A DNA stretch of 64,000 bases from Nitrospinaceae bacterium (GTDB lineage: Bacteria; Nitrospinota; Nitrospinia; Nitrospinales; VA-1). The notes under the pieces were generated by a model. The model was not told the origin of the DNA. It worked only from the letters and a program-made list of their open reading frames with translations, and ran no database searches. The DNA lies in NCBI GenBank assembly GCA_029261655.1, contig JAJDAY010000017.1:62001-126000 (forward strand), written 5' to 3'. Numbering within the stretch: position 1 is the stretch's first letter; the number at the start of each line of letters is the position of its first letter. This document shows, in pieces, positions 43,711 to 52,283 of this stretch. A program made the translations under genes and the position numbers.

Positions 43711-44769
43711 TTAAGAGCTGCCTATGTTGGGATTAATTTTGCATTTAATATGCGATCTGCCTCTGCTGTAATAGTGGCAATATCCGGCCCTGACGCATTT
43801 GTGGACCTCATCTACTCTCCCATTCAAGTATTTTTCCACAAACGCTGGATCGGCAATTAGGGAACGACCGATTGAATAGGTTAAATTAGATTTATGGTTC
43901 TCCTTTAAAACCTCTAGGTCCCATATATTGCCTGCAATGTTCCAGAGACAGGCCGGGTACTTTTCGGAAAAACTATACCCTGCCTTTAAATATACCGCAT
44001 GCCCCTTTTCTGCTTCAGGATATATCATAGCCCTATCTACATCATATAAACCAGCCGACAAGCTGATACAATCCACATCCATTCGAGATATATATTCAAT
44101 TTGTTCCACTCTATAATTTTCTTCAGCTGAATTTTCCAATCCATCAAACATGGAAACACGAATATCTATTAAAATATTGGGTAGCTCATACCTTATTTTT
44201 CGAATAATTTGTTCGAGGGGTTGAAGAGAGCTAAAGCGATAAGCATCTTTCCTCAAATTCAATTTTCTATTCATCATTTGTGAAAAGAAATAACCGTGCG
44301 CTGCGTGGATTTGGATAATTTGAAAGCCGGCTTCAGCCGACCTGATTGCAGATTGAATAAAATTTTCCTTAATTTTAGTTATAATTTTTGGGTCTAAATC
44401 CAAAATGGTGCGCTGCGTTCTCGCAATAAATTTATCCTGAAAATTTGTCCGCCATTTTCTAGATGAAGGCGGCCCCGGTAATCGGCAGGCAAGTTGGACC
44501 GCTGGGATGGATCCATTGGCTAGGATTGTTTTTGTCAGGTACTTCCATTTCTCCAATGATTTCCCAATAAATAAAGTGCCGAGATTGGTGCGAAATTCTT
44601 CTTTAATAGCTACGTTCCCCACGTAGGCAACGCCAATCCCTCTGCCCGAGCGCTCTCCGTGAAACCGAATAAGACGAGCGTCTGGTTCACCATCAACCGA
44701 GAAGCCCGTATTAATAGGGGCAAAAAAGTATGGCGTAGGAATACGACATCCCTTAATGAGGATTTCCAT
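43711..44769 (-). CDS. Old-yellow-enzyme family flavin oxidoreductase, divergent
   Basis: A 352-residue TIM-barrel flavoprotein: start IPTPYFFAPINTGFS (FMN end), QIIQIHAAHGYFFSQMM (His-Ala-His active-site segment with LNLRKDAY after it), SIGRSLIADPAFVEKYL (phosphate-binding end). The C-terminal CVRAGYC with a later IKC resembles the iron-sulfur cysteines of the longer OYE subfamily, but the spacing differs. An OYE in an operon with a DCD-fold and a MazG gene is unusual; a nucleotide- or base-reducing role is only speculation. It follows MazG by six bases. Confidence 0.75.
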   Translation of the reverse strand: MEILIKGCRIPTPYFFAPINTGFSVDGEPDARLIRFHGERSGRGIGVAYVGNVAIKEEFRTNLGTLFIGKSLEKWKYLTKTILANGSIPAVQLACRLPGPPSSRKWRTNFQDKFIARTQRTILDLDPKIITKIKENFIQSAIRSAEAGFQIIQIHAAHGYFFSQMMNRKLNLRKDAYRFSSLQPLEQIIRKIRYELPNILIDIRVSMFDGLENSAEENYRVEQIEYISRMDVDCISLSAGLYDVDRAMIYPEAEKGHAVYLKAGYSFSEKYPACLWNIAGNIWDLEVLKENHKSNLTYSIGRSLIADPAFVEKYLNGRVDEVHKCVRAGYCHYYSRGRSHIKCKINPNIGSS

Positions 44770-44775
44770 TAGAAA

Positions 44776-45129
44776 CTATTTTTCAAATTTTTTAAATCTT
44801 TCCTCATTCTTCACCATTTTTTCCTGGTAGCAGGCTTCAAGGTCGATATCAAGATGAACTGCTATTCGCATGAAGTAAATAAACGCATCAATGAGTTCTT
44901 CCTTCATTGATTGTTTCCCTTGAACCCATTCTCTTTCTAATTCTTCCGGGTATGGCTCTAGTAACTGGATTTTCTTTAGAAGATTTGCAAATTCTCCAAC
45001 TTCGCCAATAAGACCAATCAGATCCTTTGAAATTAGCGGTACCAAATCTTTGGGTTCATTACTAACGGCTCCCCAGCCGTGCCGAGAGTCAAACCTACGT
45101 TGGTATTCAATCAATTCGGATAAATTCAT
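44776..45129 (-). CDS. MazG-like nucleotide pyrophosphohydrolase
   Basis: A 117-residue all-alpha NTP pyrophosphatase: LIGLIGEVGEFANLL (first ExxE) and MKEELIDAFIYFMRIA (second ExxD) form the Mg site. It would hydrolyse (d)NTPs to monophosphates. The start overlaps the DCD-fold gene stop by four bases (ATGA). In phage conflict, MazG-type enzymes change nucleotide pools or ppGpp. Typical single-domain length. Confidence 0.85.
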   Translation of the reverse strand: MNLSELIEYQRRFDSRHGWGAVSNEPKDLVPLISKDLIGLIGEVGEFANLLKKIQLLEPYPEELEREWVQGKQSMKEELIDAFIYFMRIAVHLDIDLEACYQEKMVKNEERFKKFEK

Positions 45130-45947
45130 TTATTCCCCTCAAATAAACTTGTTACCTTTATAGTTGCCAAAGCGGTTATGAGATTCACTGCAACACCTGA
45201 ACCTATTGCTATCCACAGGGATGTGGCGGTCTGCGTAGACGTAAATTTCAATAAAACCAACATCAATGTGAAATATGCACAGCCCGAGAGTATAAGTCTT
45301 CTCTCATAGCGACATATTCTACTCATGGCGTTCGAAACCTCTGAGCCATAAGATCTCTCAAGCTCTATATCGGGAGCTAAGATTCTACTATCTGCCTTAA
45401 TTTCTTCTTTGGATAAAATTTTGTCTCTGGGAATTGGCCATATTTTTGTATGGTAGCCGTGTTGCCCATTGTATGGTCGCTCAACGCTCTTAGAAAGTTT
45501 GCTAAACTCAATCTTCGCAATGGTATCCCCGGTGTTAATTTTTAAATAAGATGTTGAGGCATTGAAGAGGACAATTCCGAGTTGGCCATCGAATCCTGGG
45601 TCGGCATATGTATTTACGGGCAAAATCCCTATTGAGGACAACTGTCCCTTAGTGAGTATACGACCAAGAATGTCGTTGGGAAGTCGGACCTCTTCCATGG
45701 TAATAATTACGACCATTTGCCGAGGCTTTAGTAATATATATTCACCACTAGGTACGTCTATCCTCTTCTCAGGTTTTTGAGACAAGTCATAGTAGACTGC
45801 TCCAGCTCGTAACTCATAGCAAGCCTGTTTGACACATTCTGGATCAAAATTTCTTAGGATCAGCTCCCCAGAAGATGACAGATGTTTTATGTCCTCATCT
45901 GTTAAAGTTCCAGGGGCTATTCTTTCCGGTTTAGCTTCTTGTGCCAT
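45126..45947 (-). CDS. Membrane-anchored dCTP deaminase/dUTPase-fold protein with altered active site
   Basis: A 273-residue protein. Residues about 20-190 have the DCD/dUTPase trimer fold: ACYELRAG, then GRILTKGQLSSIGI where DCD has GRSSLARLGL, and YADPGFDGQLGIVLFNAS. By eye, the DCD catalytic Glu is replaced (Val) and the Arg/Ser of the GRSS loop are changed (KGQ), while the dUTPase-type Asp before the Pro-Gly remains. Residues 218-235 and 242-262 are two transmembrane helices. The combination suggests a nucleotide-sensing, membrane-located effector rather than a standard deaminase. First gene of a three-gene operon; SD TAGGAG before ATG. Confidence 0.75.
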   Translation of the reverse strand: MAQEAKPERIAPGTLTDEDIKHLSSSGELILRNFDPECVKQACYELRAGAVYYDLSQKPEKRIDVPSGEYILLKPRQMVVIITMEEVRLPNDILGRILTKGQLSSIGILPVNTYADPGFDGQLGIVLFNASTSYLKINTGDTIAKIEFSKLSKSVERPYNGQHGYHTKIWPIPRDKILSKEEIKADSRILAPDIELERSYGSEVSNAMSRICRYERRLILSGCAYFTLMLVLLKFTSTQTATSLWIAIGSGVAVNLITALATIKVTSLFEGNK

Positions 45948-46254
45948 TATTTTCTCCTAAACTATGGGCTCACAAGAATTTCTGCCAATTGAATGAAACC
46001 TCAAAGTGAACCAGTTGCGATCAAGATAAATTCGGTTGTAAATATTCAACTATCAATTGGTTAGCCAAGCATAATATAGGGTTTGTGGACTTGAATGTCA
46101 AAATATGGTTTCTCAATTATTTAACGGATGGTGATTAAAGAATTTTTACAGCTTAAACATAATTTTTATTCTATTGAGAGCTGTTTTTGGCTTTAGGAAA
46201 CCCAAACCTCATCAAATCATACTAATTTTTCAACCTTATTTAACTCTCACCAAA

Positions 46255-47076
46255 ATGACCACTAATAAAATTTCTCAATCAGCAAAAATCAAAAGGGAAT
46301 TAGCATTAATTTTTGCCAAGTTTTTAATAATATTTGACTTGTTTGAGCTATCAAAGAATGATTCTTTTGTATTTAACCCTGAACTATTAAAGAGTTTTGA
46401 AAATTTAAACTTCCCCGACTGGAAATCTTTTTATCCTCTTAATAGTGAATCAGCTAAAGAGCAATTTTCATTTATCGGGGATTTGGATAAAGAAATGTAT
46501 CGGGATGTTGATGATATTGATAAATATTTAAAAGAAGGGCCGGTAATTAAACAATTAAGAAAATTGGCCACTAAAGAGCAAAAGGAAAGCAAGGATGGAG
46601 ATGAAATACACCTAACTAGGGAACAGGCAGAAATTCTTTTATCCTGTTACGCTTGGATGAATTTTTTCCTCATTGCCGCTCTTTGGGGAGAATCTCCATT
46701 TAAATTGTTTGATAAGGCTAAAAATGGAGGCAAGGATTCTATATTAAAACTAATTCAATTGGATAAATCCCTTATTCAATCCGATTGGTCAATGAGGGAA
46801 ATTAAAAAGGCCCAATTGGCAGGAGACCAGGAGTACTTCAAGAAACTCTCAAAAGCCATAACGACAAATCCATTTAAACCCCATAAAGTTAACCTTAAAT
46901 TAAGTTTTGTTTTGGTCTTTGGTTGGGAAATGGAACTGGGCAAACTTTCAAATGACGAAATATTAGAATTCGTCAAAGATTTGGGAATCTATGAGGGCGA
47001 TGATCCCGATTCTCTATATAGGGAAATCAAAAGACTGAGTTTGCGGAAGAGGACCAAAAAGGAAAAAACAGATTGA
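46255..47076 (+). CDS. Unknown AT-rich E2 protein
   Basis: About 273 residues, acidic and helical (KELIFAK-like start region, DVDDIDKYLKEGPVIKQLRK, REQAEILLSCYAWMNFFLIA). No recognised motif. The middle segment LLSCYAWMNFFLIAALWGE is hydrophobic. The start is uncertain: no SD precedes any ATG, and the frame stays open to a TTG at 46174. It is followed by a GACACG/CGTGTC hairpin (47101-47124). It lies upstream of the Rep-like gene on the same strand and may belong to the replication module. Confidence 0.5.
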   Translation: MTTNKISQSAKIKRELALIFAKFLIIFDLFELSKNDSFVFNPELLKSFENLNFPDWKSFYPLNSESAKEQFSFIGDLDKEMYRDVDDIDKYLKEGPVIKQLRKLATKEQKESKDGDEIHLTREQAEILLSCYAWMNFFLIAALWGESPFKLFDKAKNGGKDSILKLIQLDKSLIQSDWSMREIKKAQLAGDQEYFKKLSKAITTNPFKPHKVNLKLSFVLVFGWEMELGKLSNDEILEFVKDLGIYEGDDPDSLYREIKRLSLRKRTKKEKTD

Positions 47077-47157
47077 GCTGATCTATACAAACTCAAAAGG
47101 GACACGTTTTGTGGATTTCGTGTCCTAACAATTGAATACCATTTCATTCATGATTAC

Positions 47158-47186
47158 GCCATTGGCTTTTGCCAATGGCTTTTTTT
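47158..47186 (+). terminator. Perfect terminator directly before the Rep-like gene
   Basis: GCCATTGGC (47158-47166), TTTT loop, GCCAATGGC (47171-47179), then seven T (47180-47186), immediately followed by an ATG of the Rep-like frame at 47187. Confidence 0.85.
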
Positions 47187-48140
47187 ATGACCAAAATTAT
47201 TAGCCCGGATCACTCAGGGGTATTTACCAACAAAGTCGTACAGAAATTCTCTATGTGCATCGGCAACCTCAGTCTAACCACTTCCTTAAAACCTGATATT
47301 TCTAAATTGAAGGAACCAGGAAGAACAAGGAAAGATAATGCGAGACGAAGAATCTATAAAAACTTCTGCCAACTGGAATTTGCTGAGGTTATGTGGGAAC
47401 CGCACAAATTTGATTTAACAACTAATTTAAGTATTCGTAATACAAAAATAGATATTCACTCAAAATACTTTGATCGATTTTATTTATTAAAAGAATATCT
47501 GCTTAATCTATTTCCTAATAGTAATGAAATTGAATTAGATCAATTCAATATATCCAGGATTGAAATTCATTCCGATATTGAAACCCTTCCTCTGGATATC
47601 GTTTTAGCCCGTCTTTGGGTAATGGGCTACAGGCGAGAGAGTGTCAATTTTTATAAAGGCAATACTATCTACATAGGAACTAATCCAAAAATAAGAATAT
47701 TTAACAAAACATCTCAATTGCTTAATAAATACGCGAAGAAGGGAAATTTAACTGAAAACGAAATGAAAATGATGAATGGAAAATCCCTTACTCGATTCTC
47801 AATTGAAATAGGTAATTTGAAAATGAATTTAATCGAATTAGAAAACAATTCAAAAGAATTAGTTTCCTATTTCGATCGATTCAAATTCTACAATTTCGAG
47901 GATGATGAAAGCATTAATCGAATGGGAGGATTTCAATTTTTAATGTCCAAGATAAGAAGGGAACATAGAAAATCATTAGAAAAATATAAAGATAAAGAAT
48001 TAGAACGATTGATGAAGGAAAACTTTAATTCTTCAATTAATCAATGGTTCAAAAAGGAAAAGAAAGAAAAGAAGTTATTTGATTTAGAAAAAGAAATTGA
48101 CCGTCAAATTAATAATTTAATTAAATCATTTAAAAGTTAA
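47187..48140 (+). CDS. Phage/plasmid-type replication initiation protein (Rep-like)
   Basis: About 317 residues. The segment DQFNISRIEIHSDIETLPLD, then VNFYKGNTIYIGTNPKIRIF and NKTSQLLNKY, followed by SLTRFSIEIGN, resembles replication initiators of filamentous phages and small plasmids (Phage_X/Rep_trans-like): a strand-helix pattern with IYIG and the RIFNK motif. The C terminus is lysine-rich. Because the 5' end of the open frame lies inside a terminator, the first usable ATG is 47187, right after the T run and without SD; a later ATG near 47251 is possible. It suggests E2 can replicate after excision. Confidence 0.6.
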   Translation: MTKIISPDHSGVFTNKVVQKFSMCIGNLSLTTSLKPDISKLKEPGRTRKDNARRRIYKNFCQLEFAEVMWEPHKFDLTTNLSIRNTKIDIHSKYFDRFYLLKEYLLNLFPNSNEIELDQFNISRIEIHSDIETLPLDIVLARLWVMGYRRESVNFYKGNTIYIGTNPKIRIFNKTSQLLNKYAKKGNLTENEMKMMNGKSLTRFSIEIGNLKMNLIELENNSKELVSYFDRFKFYNFEDDESINRMGGFQFLMSKIRREHRKSLEKYKDKELERLMKENFNSSINQWFKKEKKEKKLFDLEKEIDRQINNLIKSFKS

Positions 48141-48149
48141 TTAATTCTA

Positions 48150-48380
48150 ATGCCCGTAAAAGAATTTTTATCAATTAAAGAATTATCCGAATATCTCGGA
48201 GTTAAACCCAAAACCCTCTATTCCTGGGTTTCGAAAGGGGTTTTACCTCATTACCGAATTGAAGGATTGATTCTATTTAAAAAACAGGAAATTGCTCAAA
48301 AGATGAATTCTTACAAAGTTGAGGAAGACATTTTAATTGATCGCAAGGTTAAGGAATTTGAGGATGAATTCTCCCTTTGA
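48150..48380 (+). CDS. Excisionase/AlpA-like HTH protein
   Basis: A 76-residue MerR-type winged helix: FLSIKELSEYLGVKPKTLYS, then WVSKGVLPHYRIEGLILFKK. It is the usual form of excisionases and small regulators next to integrases, here 10 bases after the Rep-like gene and 66 before the integrase. It probably controls excision direction. Confidence 0.85.
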   Translation: MPVKEFLSIKELSEYLGVKPKTLYSWVSKGVLPHYRIEGLILFKKQEIAQKMNSYKVEEDILIDRKVKEFEDEFSL

Positions 48381-48445
48381 TACAATTCCCATTACAGATA
48401 AGGGGAAACCAGACCTGAAATCAACTTCCAGAAAGGAGGTTGCTG

Positions 48446-49468
48446 ATGGCCCTTTATAGGCAAAAGGAAGGTAAGGTCTGGTGGATGAGTTATTCGTTTC
48501 GGGGACGGCAAATCCGTAAATCCACGGGAACGACCAGTAAAAAGATTGCTGAATCGATCTATTTTAAGGTCAAAACCCAGATCGCGGAGGGTGCTTATCT
48601 GGAGTCTGTTCGAGGGAAGAATAAAACATTTGTAGATTTGGCTGAACGGTACTTAAAGGAAGTGACACCGGATAAAAAGCCAAACACGCAAAGGGATGAT
48701 AAATCCTATTCCAAAACACTCTCAAAGTTTTTTGGAAAGTTCTACCTCAACGAAATCACTGCAGATTTAATCACTCAATATGTCCTGAAACGAAAGAAGA
48801 GAATAGGACCGAGTTCCATCAACCGTGAGCTTGCGTTTCTTTCGGCATCATTCAATAAAGCCTATAAGCTTTGGGGATGGTGCAGAGAAAATCCCGTTAG
48901 CAAGATCAAGCGGGAAAAGGAATACAAGCGGGTCAAGTATTTCTCTGAAAAGGAATTCTCAGAGATTTTCAGTCTCTTGACCGAATGGGTCCGCCCCCTT
49001 GTGTTATTGGCTAAGAATACGGGTTTAAGGAAAGCGAATGTTGTAAACCTCAAATGGTCTGAGGTAAGTCTCAAAGATAGGCTGATCGTTTTAGAAGCCG
49101 AGGTAATGAAAAATTCTCATTGCCTTGGAGTTCCTTTAAACAATCCGGCCTGGAAAGTGATCAAAGACCAAGTGAGGACAAGACAACTTCATTCCCGATA
49201 TGTGTTTTGTAAGGTTAATGGGGAGCCTTATACCGGGTGGGGAGTCTATCAGGCGTTCAAAAAAGCCTGTATCAAAGCAAAACTTCCTGATTTTCGATTT
49301 CACGATTTAAGACACGATTTCTGCTCTAAACTTGTGCAATCAGGAGTCGATCTTTACACCGTGAAGGAATTAGCCGGACACAAGGACATTACCACTACCC
49401 AGCGGTATGCTCATTTGAGTAAGGCAAAGCTCAAGGAAGCTGTAGCGGTCCTGGAAAAATTATCATAG
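48446..49468 (+). CDS. Tyrosine recombinase (integrase) of E2
   Basis: A 340-residue integrase: N-terminal DUF-like arm domain (ALYRQKEGKVWWMSYSFRGR), core-binding domain (VDLAERYLKEVTPDKKPN), catalytic Arg in NTGLRKANVVNLKW, Lys in EVMKNSHCLGVPL, HDLRHD, and GHKDITTTQRYAHL with the Tyr. Strong SD AAAGGAGG (48432-48439) six bases before ATG 48446. The stop lies 56 bases from tRNA-Thr copy C. It belongs to a different subgroup from the E1 integrase but uses the same tRNA; its 3' end is duplicated as a relic beside copy A. Confidence 0.94.
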   Translation: MALYRQKEGKVWWMSYSFRGRQIRKSTGTTSKKIAESIYFKVKTQIAEGAYLESVRGKNKTFVDLAERYLKEVTPDKKPNTQRDDKSYSKTLSKFFGKFYLNEITADLITQYVLKRKKRIGPSSINRELAFLSASFNKAYKLWGWCRENPVSKIKREKEYKRVKYFSEKEFSEIFSLLTEWVRPLVLLAKNTGLRKANVVNLKWSEVSLKDRLIVLEAEVMKNSHCLGVPLNNPAWKVIKDQVRTRQLHSRYVFCKVNGEPYTGWGVYQAFKKACIKAKLPDFRFHDLRHDFCSKLVQSGVDLYTVKELAGHKDITTTQRYAHLSKAKLKEAVAVLEKLS

Positions 49469-49524
49469 TTTTATCATAGTCGAGGTAATCGACAGGAACG
49501 CGGGTTCTTAACTACTTGTTTTAC

Positions 49525-49599
<75 letters not shown>

Positions 49600-49794
49600 T
49601 TTTTGGGTGGCAGGAAAGGTTCGCTATTTAACCGTTTTTGGGTCAAAAAATCAACTGCATATGTTTCTGCATCGTGAAATCGCAAAATAACGTTCTGTCC
49701 GCACTTGTTCTGTTACCACCGACCCCGGTCTGAGTTTCGATAATGGGATCGCATTTGTTTGAAAAGTATATCCTAATTTTTTACGTTCCAAAAA

Positions 49795-49824
49795 CCCCTC
49801 CTGCAATCCGTATTGCCGGAGGGG
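49795..49824. terminator. Long hairpin between tRNA-Thr and the flagellar genes
   Basis: CCCCTCC-T-GCAAT (49795-49807) pairs with ATTGC-C-GGAGGGG (49812-49824) around CCGT. On the minus strand it is followed by TTTTTGG, so it would stop transcription running leftwards. The rest of 49600-50031 is non-coding. Confidence 0.6.
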
Positions 49825-49965
49825 ATCCTATCCTGTTTTATGCTTGTCTACCCTGATTATTTTTCCCCACTGGGAAGTTATTGCCTTATTTGACCTTATT
49901 TAGTCTAATTCCTTTAAATCCATAATCCTCCATTTTAAAACGTTTTTCCTGGAGTTGCCCCATTT

Positions 49966-49980
49966 TGGCATATCTTTTGC
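49966..49980 (+). promoter_or_regulatory. Sigma-54-type promoter for fliK-flgD-flgE
   Basis: TGGCATATCTTTTGC has the GG (-24) and GC (-12) doublets at exactly the right spacing, with TTGC at -12, 52 bases before fliK. Hook genes are class II/III sigma-54 targets in many flagellated bacteria. Confidence 0.7.
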
Positions 49981-50031
49981 TTTTATTGGATTTTGGAAAT
50001 GATTGTTTAATTTTGAGTTGGATAAAAATCC

Positions 50032-51531
50032 GTGGTCAACCAGACAAACATTACTTCGATTCTCCCCGCTCCGACGATCGGAAATGTGCCCCTCACGGGA
50101 AATATTGCCAATCTGGGCGATAGCACGTTTCAGAATTATATGAAGGACGCTGTACGGGAATCATCGACGACGAAAGAAAGCAAAGCTTCCCCTGAAAATG
50201 AACGGGAGGTATCTTCGACCAGACCGGATAAACCGGAGCGTTCGGATAACAACCGTCCGGCGGAGGAGTCTGCCAAACCGCAAGCGAAAGAAGCGCAGGA
50301 CACGAACTTTCAGGAGCGGGCCGGGGTTGACAACGCAACCGACCAAAAACAGGTTGTGACAGACGATCGAGCGCAAACTTTAGAACCAATAGATTCCCAG
50401 GGGCAAAAAGAGAGGCAAGCATATACGGACATAAATGCTCTTTTGCAGTCCCTGGCTCAGCAGTTGAACCTGAACCCGGACGATTTGCAGATCGACCCCT
50501 CCGCTGACCCGCTGGTCCAACAGCAAAAACTTTTTTCTCTCTTGCAGGGGCAGGGGGGTCAGGCCGCCGAACTTTTAGTCAAAGCGGGGTTGACCGAACA
50601 GCAGGCCCAAAATCTATTGGCCAAAGTTCAATCGGTGCAGGGGAATCAGACCCAGCTTCAAGCCAGTAAAGAGGGTGCGGACGATGTTCTGGTGAAACTG
50701 GGCGGGGAAAAATCGGCGGAAACCAAAGCGGATTTTCTTTCGCAATTTTCCGATTTCAGCAAACAGGGGGACAAACCTCAGCGTCAGGCTTCCATCGACA
50801 AAGTGTTGACTCAGTCTGCCAACGACCCGGCTCAGGAACTGATCCAGAAACCGCTTGAAAAGGTCGTTGCCCAAGCGCCCAAACTGGAAGAACCGTCTCA
50901 ACCTCCGAACCAGCAAGCCAATCCGCTACTGGCTCAAAATACAGCGGCAAATAATTTACTGAAAAACACGCAGGGGGTAAAACTGCCCGCCGAAGTACAG
51001 GTGCAAAGTGTCAACGCGGTTTCCGAGTCCGCCGCCCGGACGGTTGAAGGGGCGAAAGCGGTTTCCGCTGAAACTCTGAGTGCCAAAGGAACCACGGAAG
51101 CGCGGGTCATCAATCAAATCATCAACAAAGTTTCGCTCCGCAGTAATGGATCGCAAAGCGAAATCAAGATCCGGCTGGACCCGCCCTCTTTGGGGACTCT
51201 TCGCATGAATGTGACCACAGCGGGAGATTCGGTGCGTACGGTGATCATTGCTGAAAGTCAGGCGGTCAAACAGATCATCGAAAATAATTTGGTCCAGCTC
51301 AGGGATTCCATGCAAAGTCAGGGCCTGAAAGTAGACAGCTTCTCTGTGCTGGTGGGTGGCAATGAAGGGCAGGCGGGTCAGCAGAACACGGCGCATGAAG
51401 GCCGCTCCAGTTTTGCAGGTTCTCTTTATGCGGAGCAAAACAACGCGCCTGAACCGTCCGCAGAAACTTTGGTGACGGGGCAAACCCGGATTCTCAATTA
51501 CGATTCGCAATCGTTGAGTGTGTTCGCATAA
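50032..51531 (+). CDS. fliK: Flagellar hook-length control protein
   Basis: A 499-residue protein with GTG start. The N-terminal 370 residues are low-complexity, rich in Gln, Ala, Lys and Glu, as in FliK molecular-ruler regions. The C-terminal domain is conserved: SEIKIRLDPPSLGTLRMNVT, then RTVIIAESQAVKQIIENNLV, QLRDSMQSQGLKVDSFSVLV, i.e. the Flg_hook domain that signals the export switch to FlhB when the hook is complete. First gene of the operon with flgD and flgE. Confidence 0.92.
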   Translation: MVNQTNITSILPAPTIGNVPLTGNIANLGDSTFQNYMKDAVRESSTTKESKASPENEREVSSTRPDKPERSDNNRPAEESAKPQAKEAQDTNFQERAGVDNATDQKQVVTDDRAQTLEPIDSQGQKERQAYTDINALLQSLAQQLNLNPDDLQIDPSADPLVQQQKLFSLLQGQGGQAAELLVKAGLTEQQAQNLLAKVQSVQGNQTQLQASKEGADDVLVKLGGEKSAETKADFLSQFSDFSKQGDKPQRQASIDKVLTQSANDPAQELIQKPLEKVVAQAPKLEEPSQPPNQQANPLLAQNTAANNLLKNTQGVKLPAEVQVQSVNAVSESAARTVEGAKAVSAETLSAKGTTEARVINQIINKVSLRSNGSQSEIKIRLDPPSLGTLRMNVTTAGDSVRTVIIAESQAVKQIIENNLVQLRDSMQSQGLKVDSFSVLVGGNEGQAGQQNTAHEGRSSFAGSLYAEQNNAPEPSAETLVTGQTRILNYDSQSLSVFA

Positions 51532-51587
51532 AAACGAGTTGCTTCAAACGAATCCAACTTAAATCAAGATTTTCGGAGATTTAAAAT

Positions 51588-52259
51588 ATGATATCAGGAT
51601 TGATACCCACTTCAACAGATTTAGCGGAATCGAAAGTATCTTCCGGCGATGTGGCCAACGCCAATGAACTGGGCAAAAATGATTTTTTAAAATTGCTGGT
51701 CGCTCAACTTGAGGCTCAGAATCCTCTCGATCCACAGAAAGCGGAAGATTTCAGCGCACAGTTGGCGCAGTTCAGCAGTCTGGAGCAGTTGACCAACGTC
51801 AATGAAAACTTAAAGCAAATTGAAAGTTTTGAACAAGCGGTCAACAATTCCTCGCTGGTCAATCTGGTCGGTAAAAACGTGGACTCTCCCGGTGACCGGA
51901 TTGATTACAACACCGGCGACACGAAAACGTTGAATTTTTCTTTGAGCGAAGAAGCGGCCCAGGTGGCGGTTGACATCTTCGACAGCACGGGCGCCAAGGT
52001 GACGACGCTCACGCTGTCCAATCAAGTTGCGGGTGCGAATCAGGCGATCTGGAACGGCAACGACGGCGAGGGCAAGCCGGTTTCATCCGGGGCCTACACT
52101 TTCAAGGTTAAAGCCCAATCTTTGAGCGGCGAGGAAATACCGGCTCAAACTTTCATCTCGGGAAAAATCACCGATGTGATTTTTGATAAGGACGGAGCCC
52201 AGGCCATCATCAACGGTCAAAAAACAGCTGTGAGCGAAATCTCGCGTGTCAGCATTTAA
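51588..52259 (+). CDS. flgD: Flagellar hook capping/assembly protein
   Basis: A 223-residue FlgD. The N terminus has the conserved LGKNDFLKLLVAQLEAQNPL, then EDFSAQLAQFSSLEQL. The FlgD-Ig-like part follows (VAVDIFDSTGAKVTTLTLS, IWNGNDGEGKPVSSGAYTF) and an SH3/tudor-like end (GKITDVIFDKDGAQAIINGQ). It caps the growing hook for FlgE polymerisation. SD GGAG before ATG; 56 bases after fliK. Confidence 0.94.
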   Translation: MISGLIPTSTDLAESKVSSGDVANANELGKNDFLKLLVAQLEAQNPLDPQKAEDFSAQLAQFSSLEQLTNVNENLKQIESFEQAVNNSSLVNLVGKNVDSPGDRIDYNTGDTKTLNFSLSEEAAQVAVDIFDSTGAKVTTLTLSNQVAGANQAIWNGNDGEGKPVSSGAYTFKVKAQSLSGEEIPAQTFISGKITDVIFDKDGAQAIINGQKTAVSEISRVSI

Positions 52260-52283
52260 TTTAATTAAAAAGGAGATTGGCTC

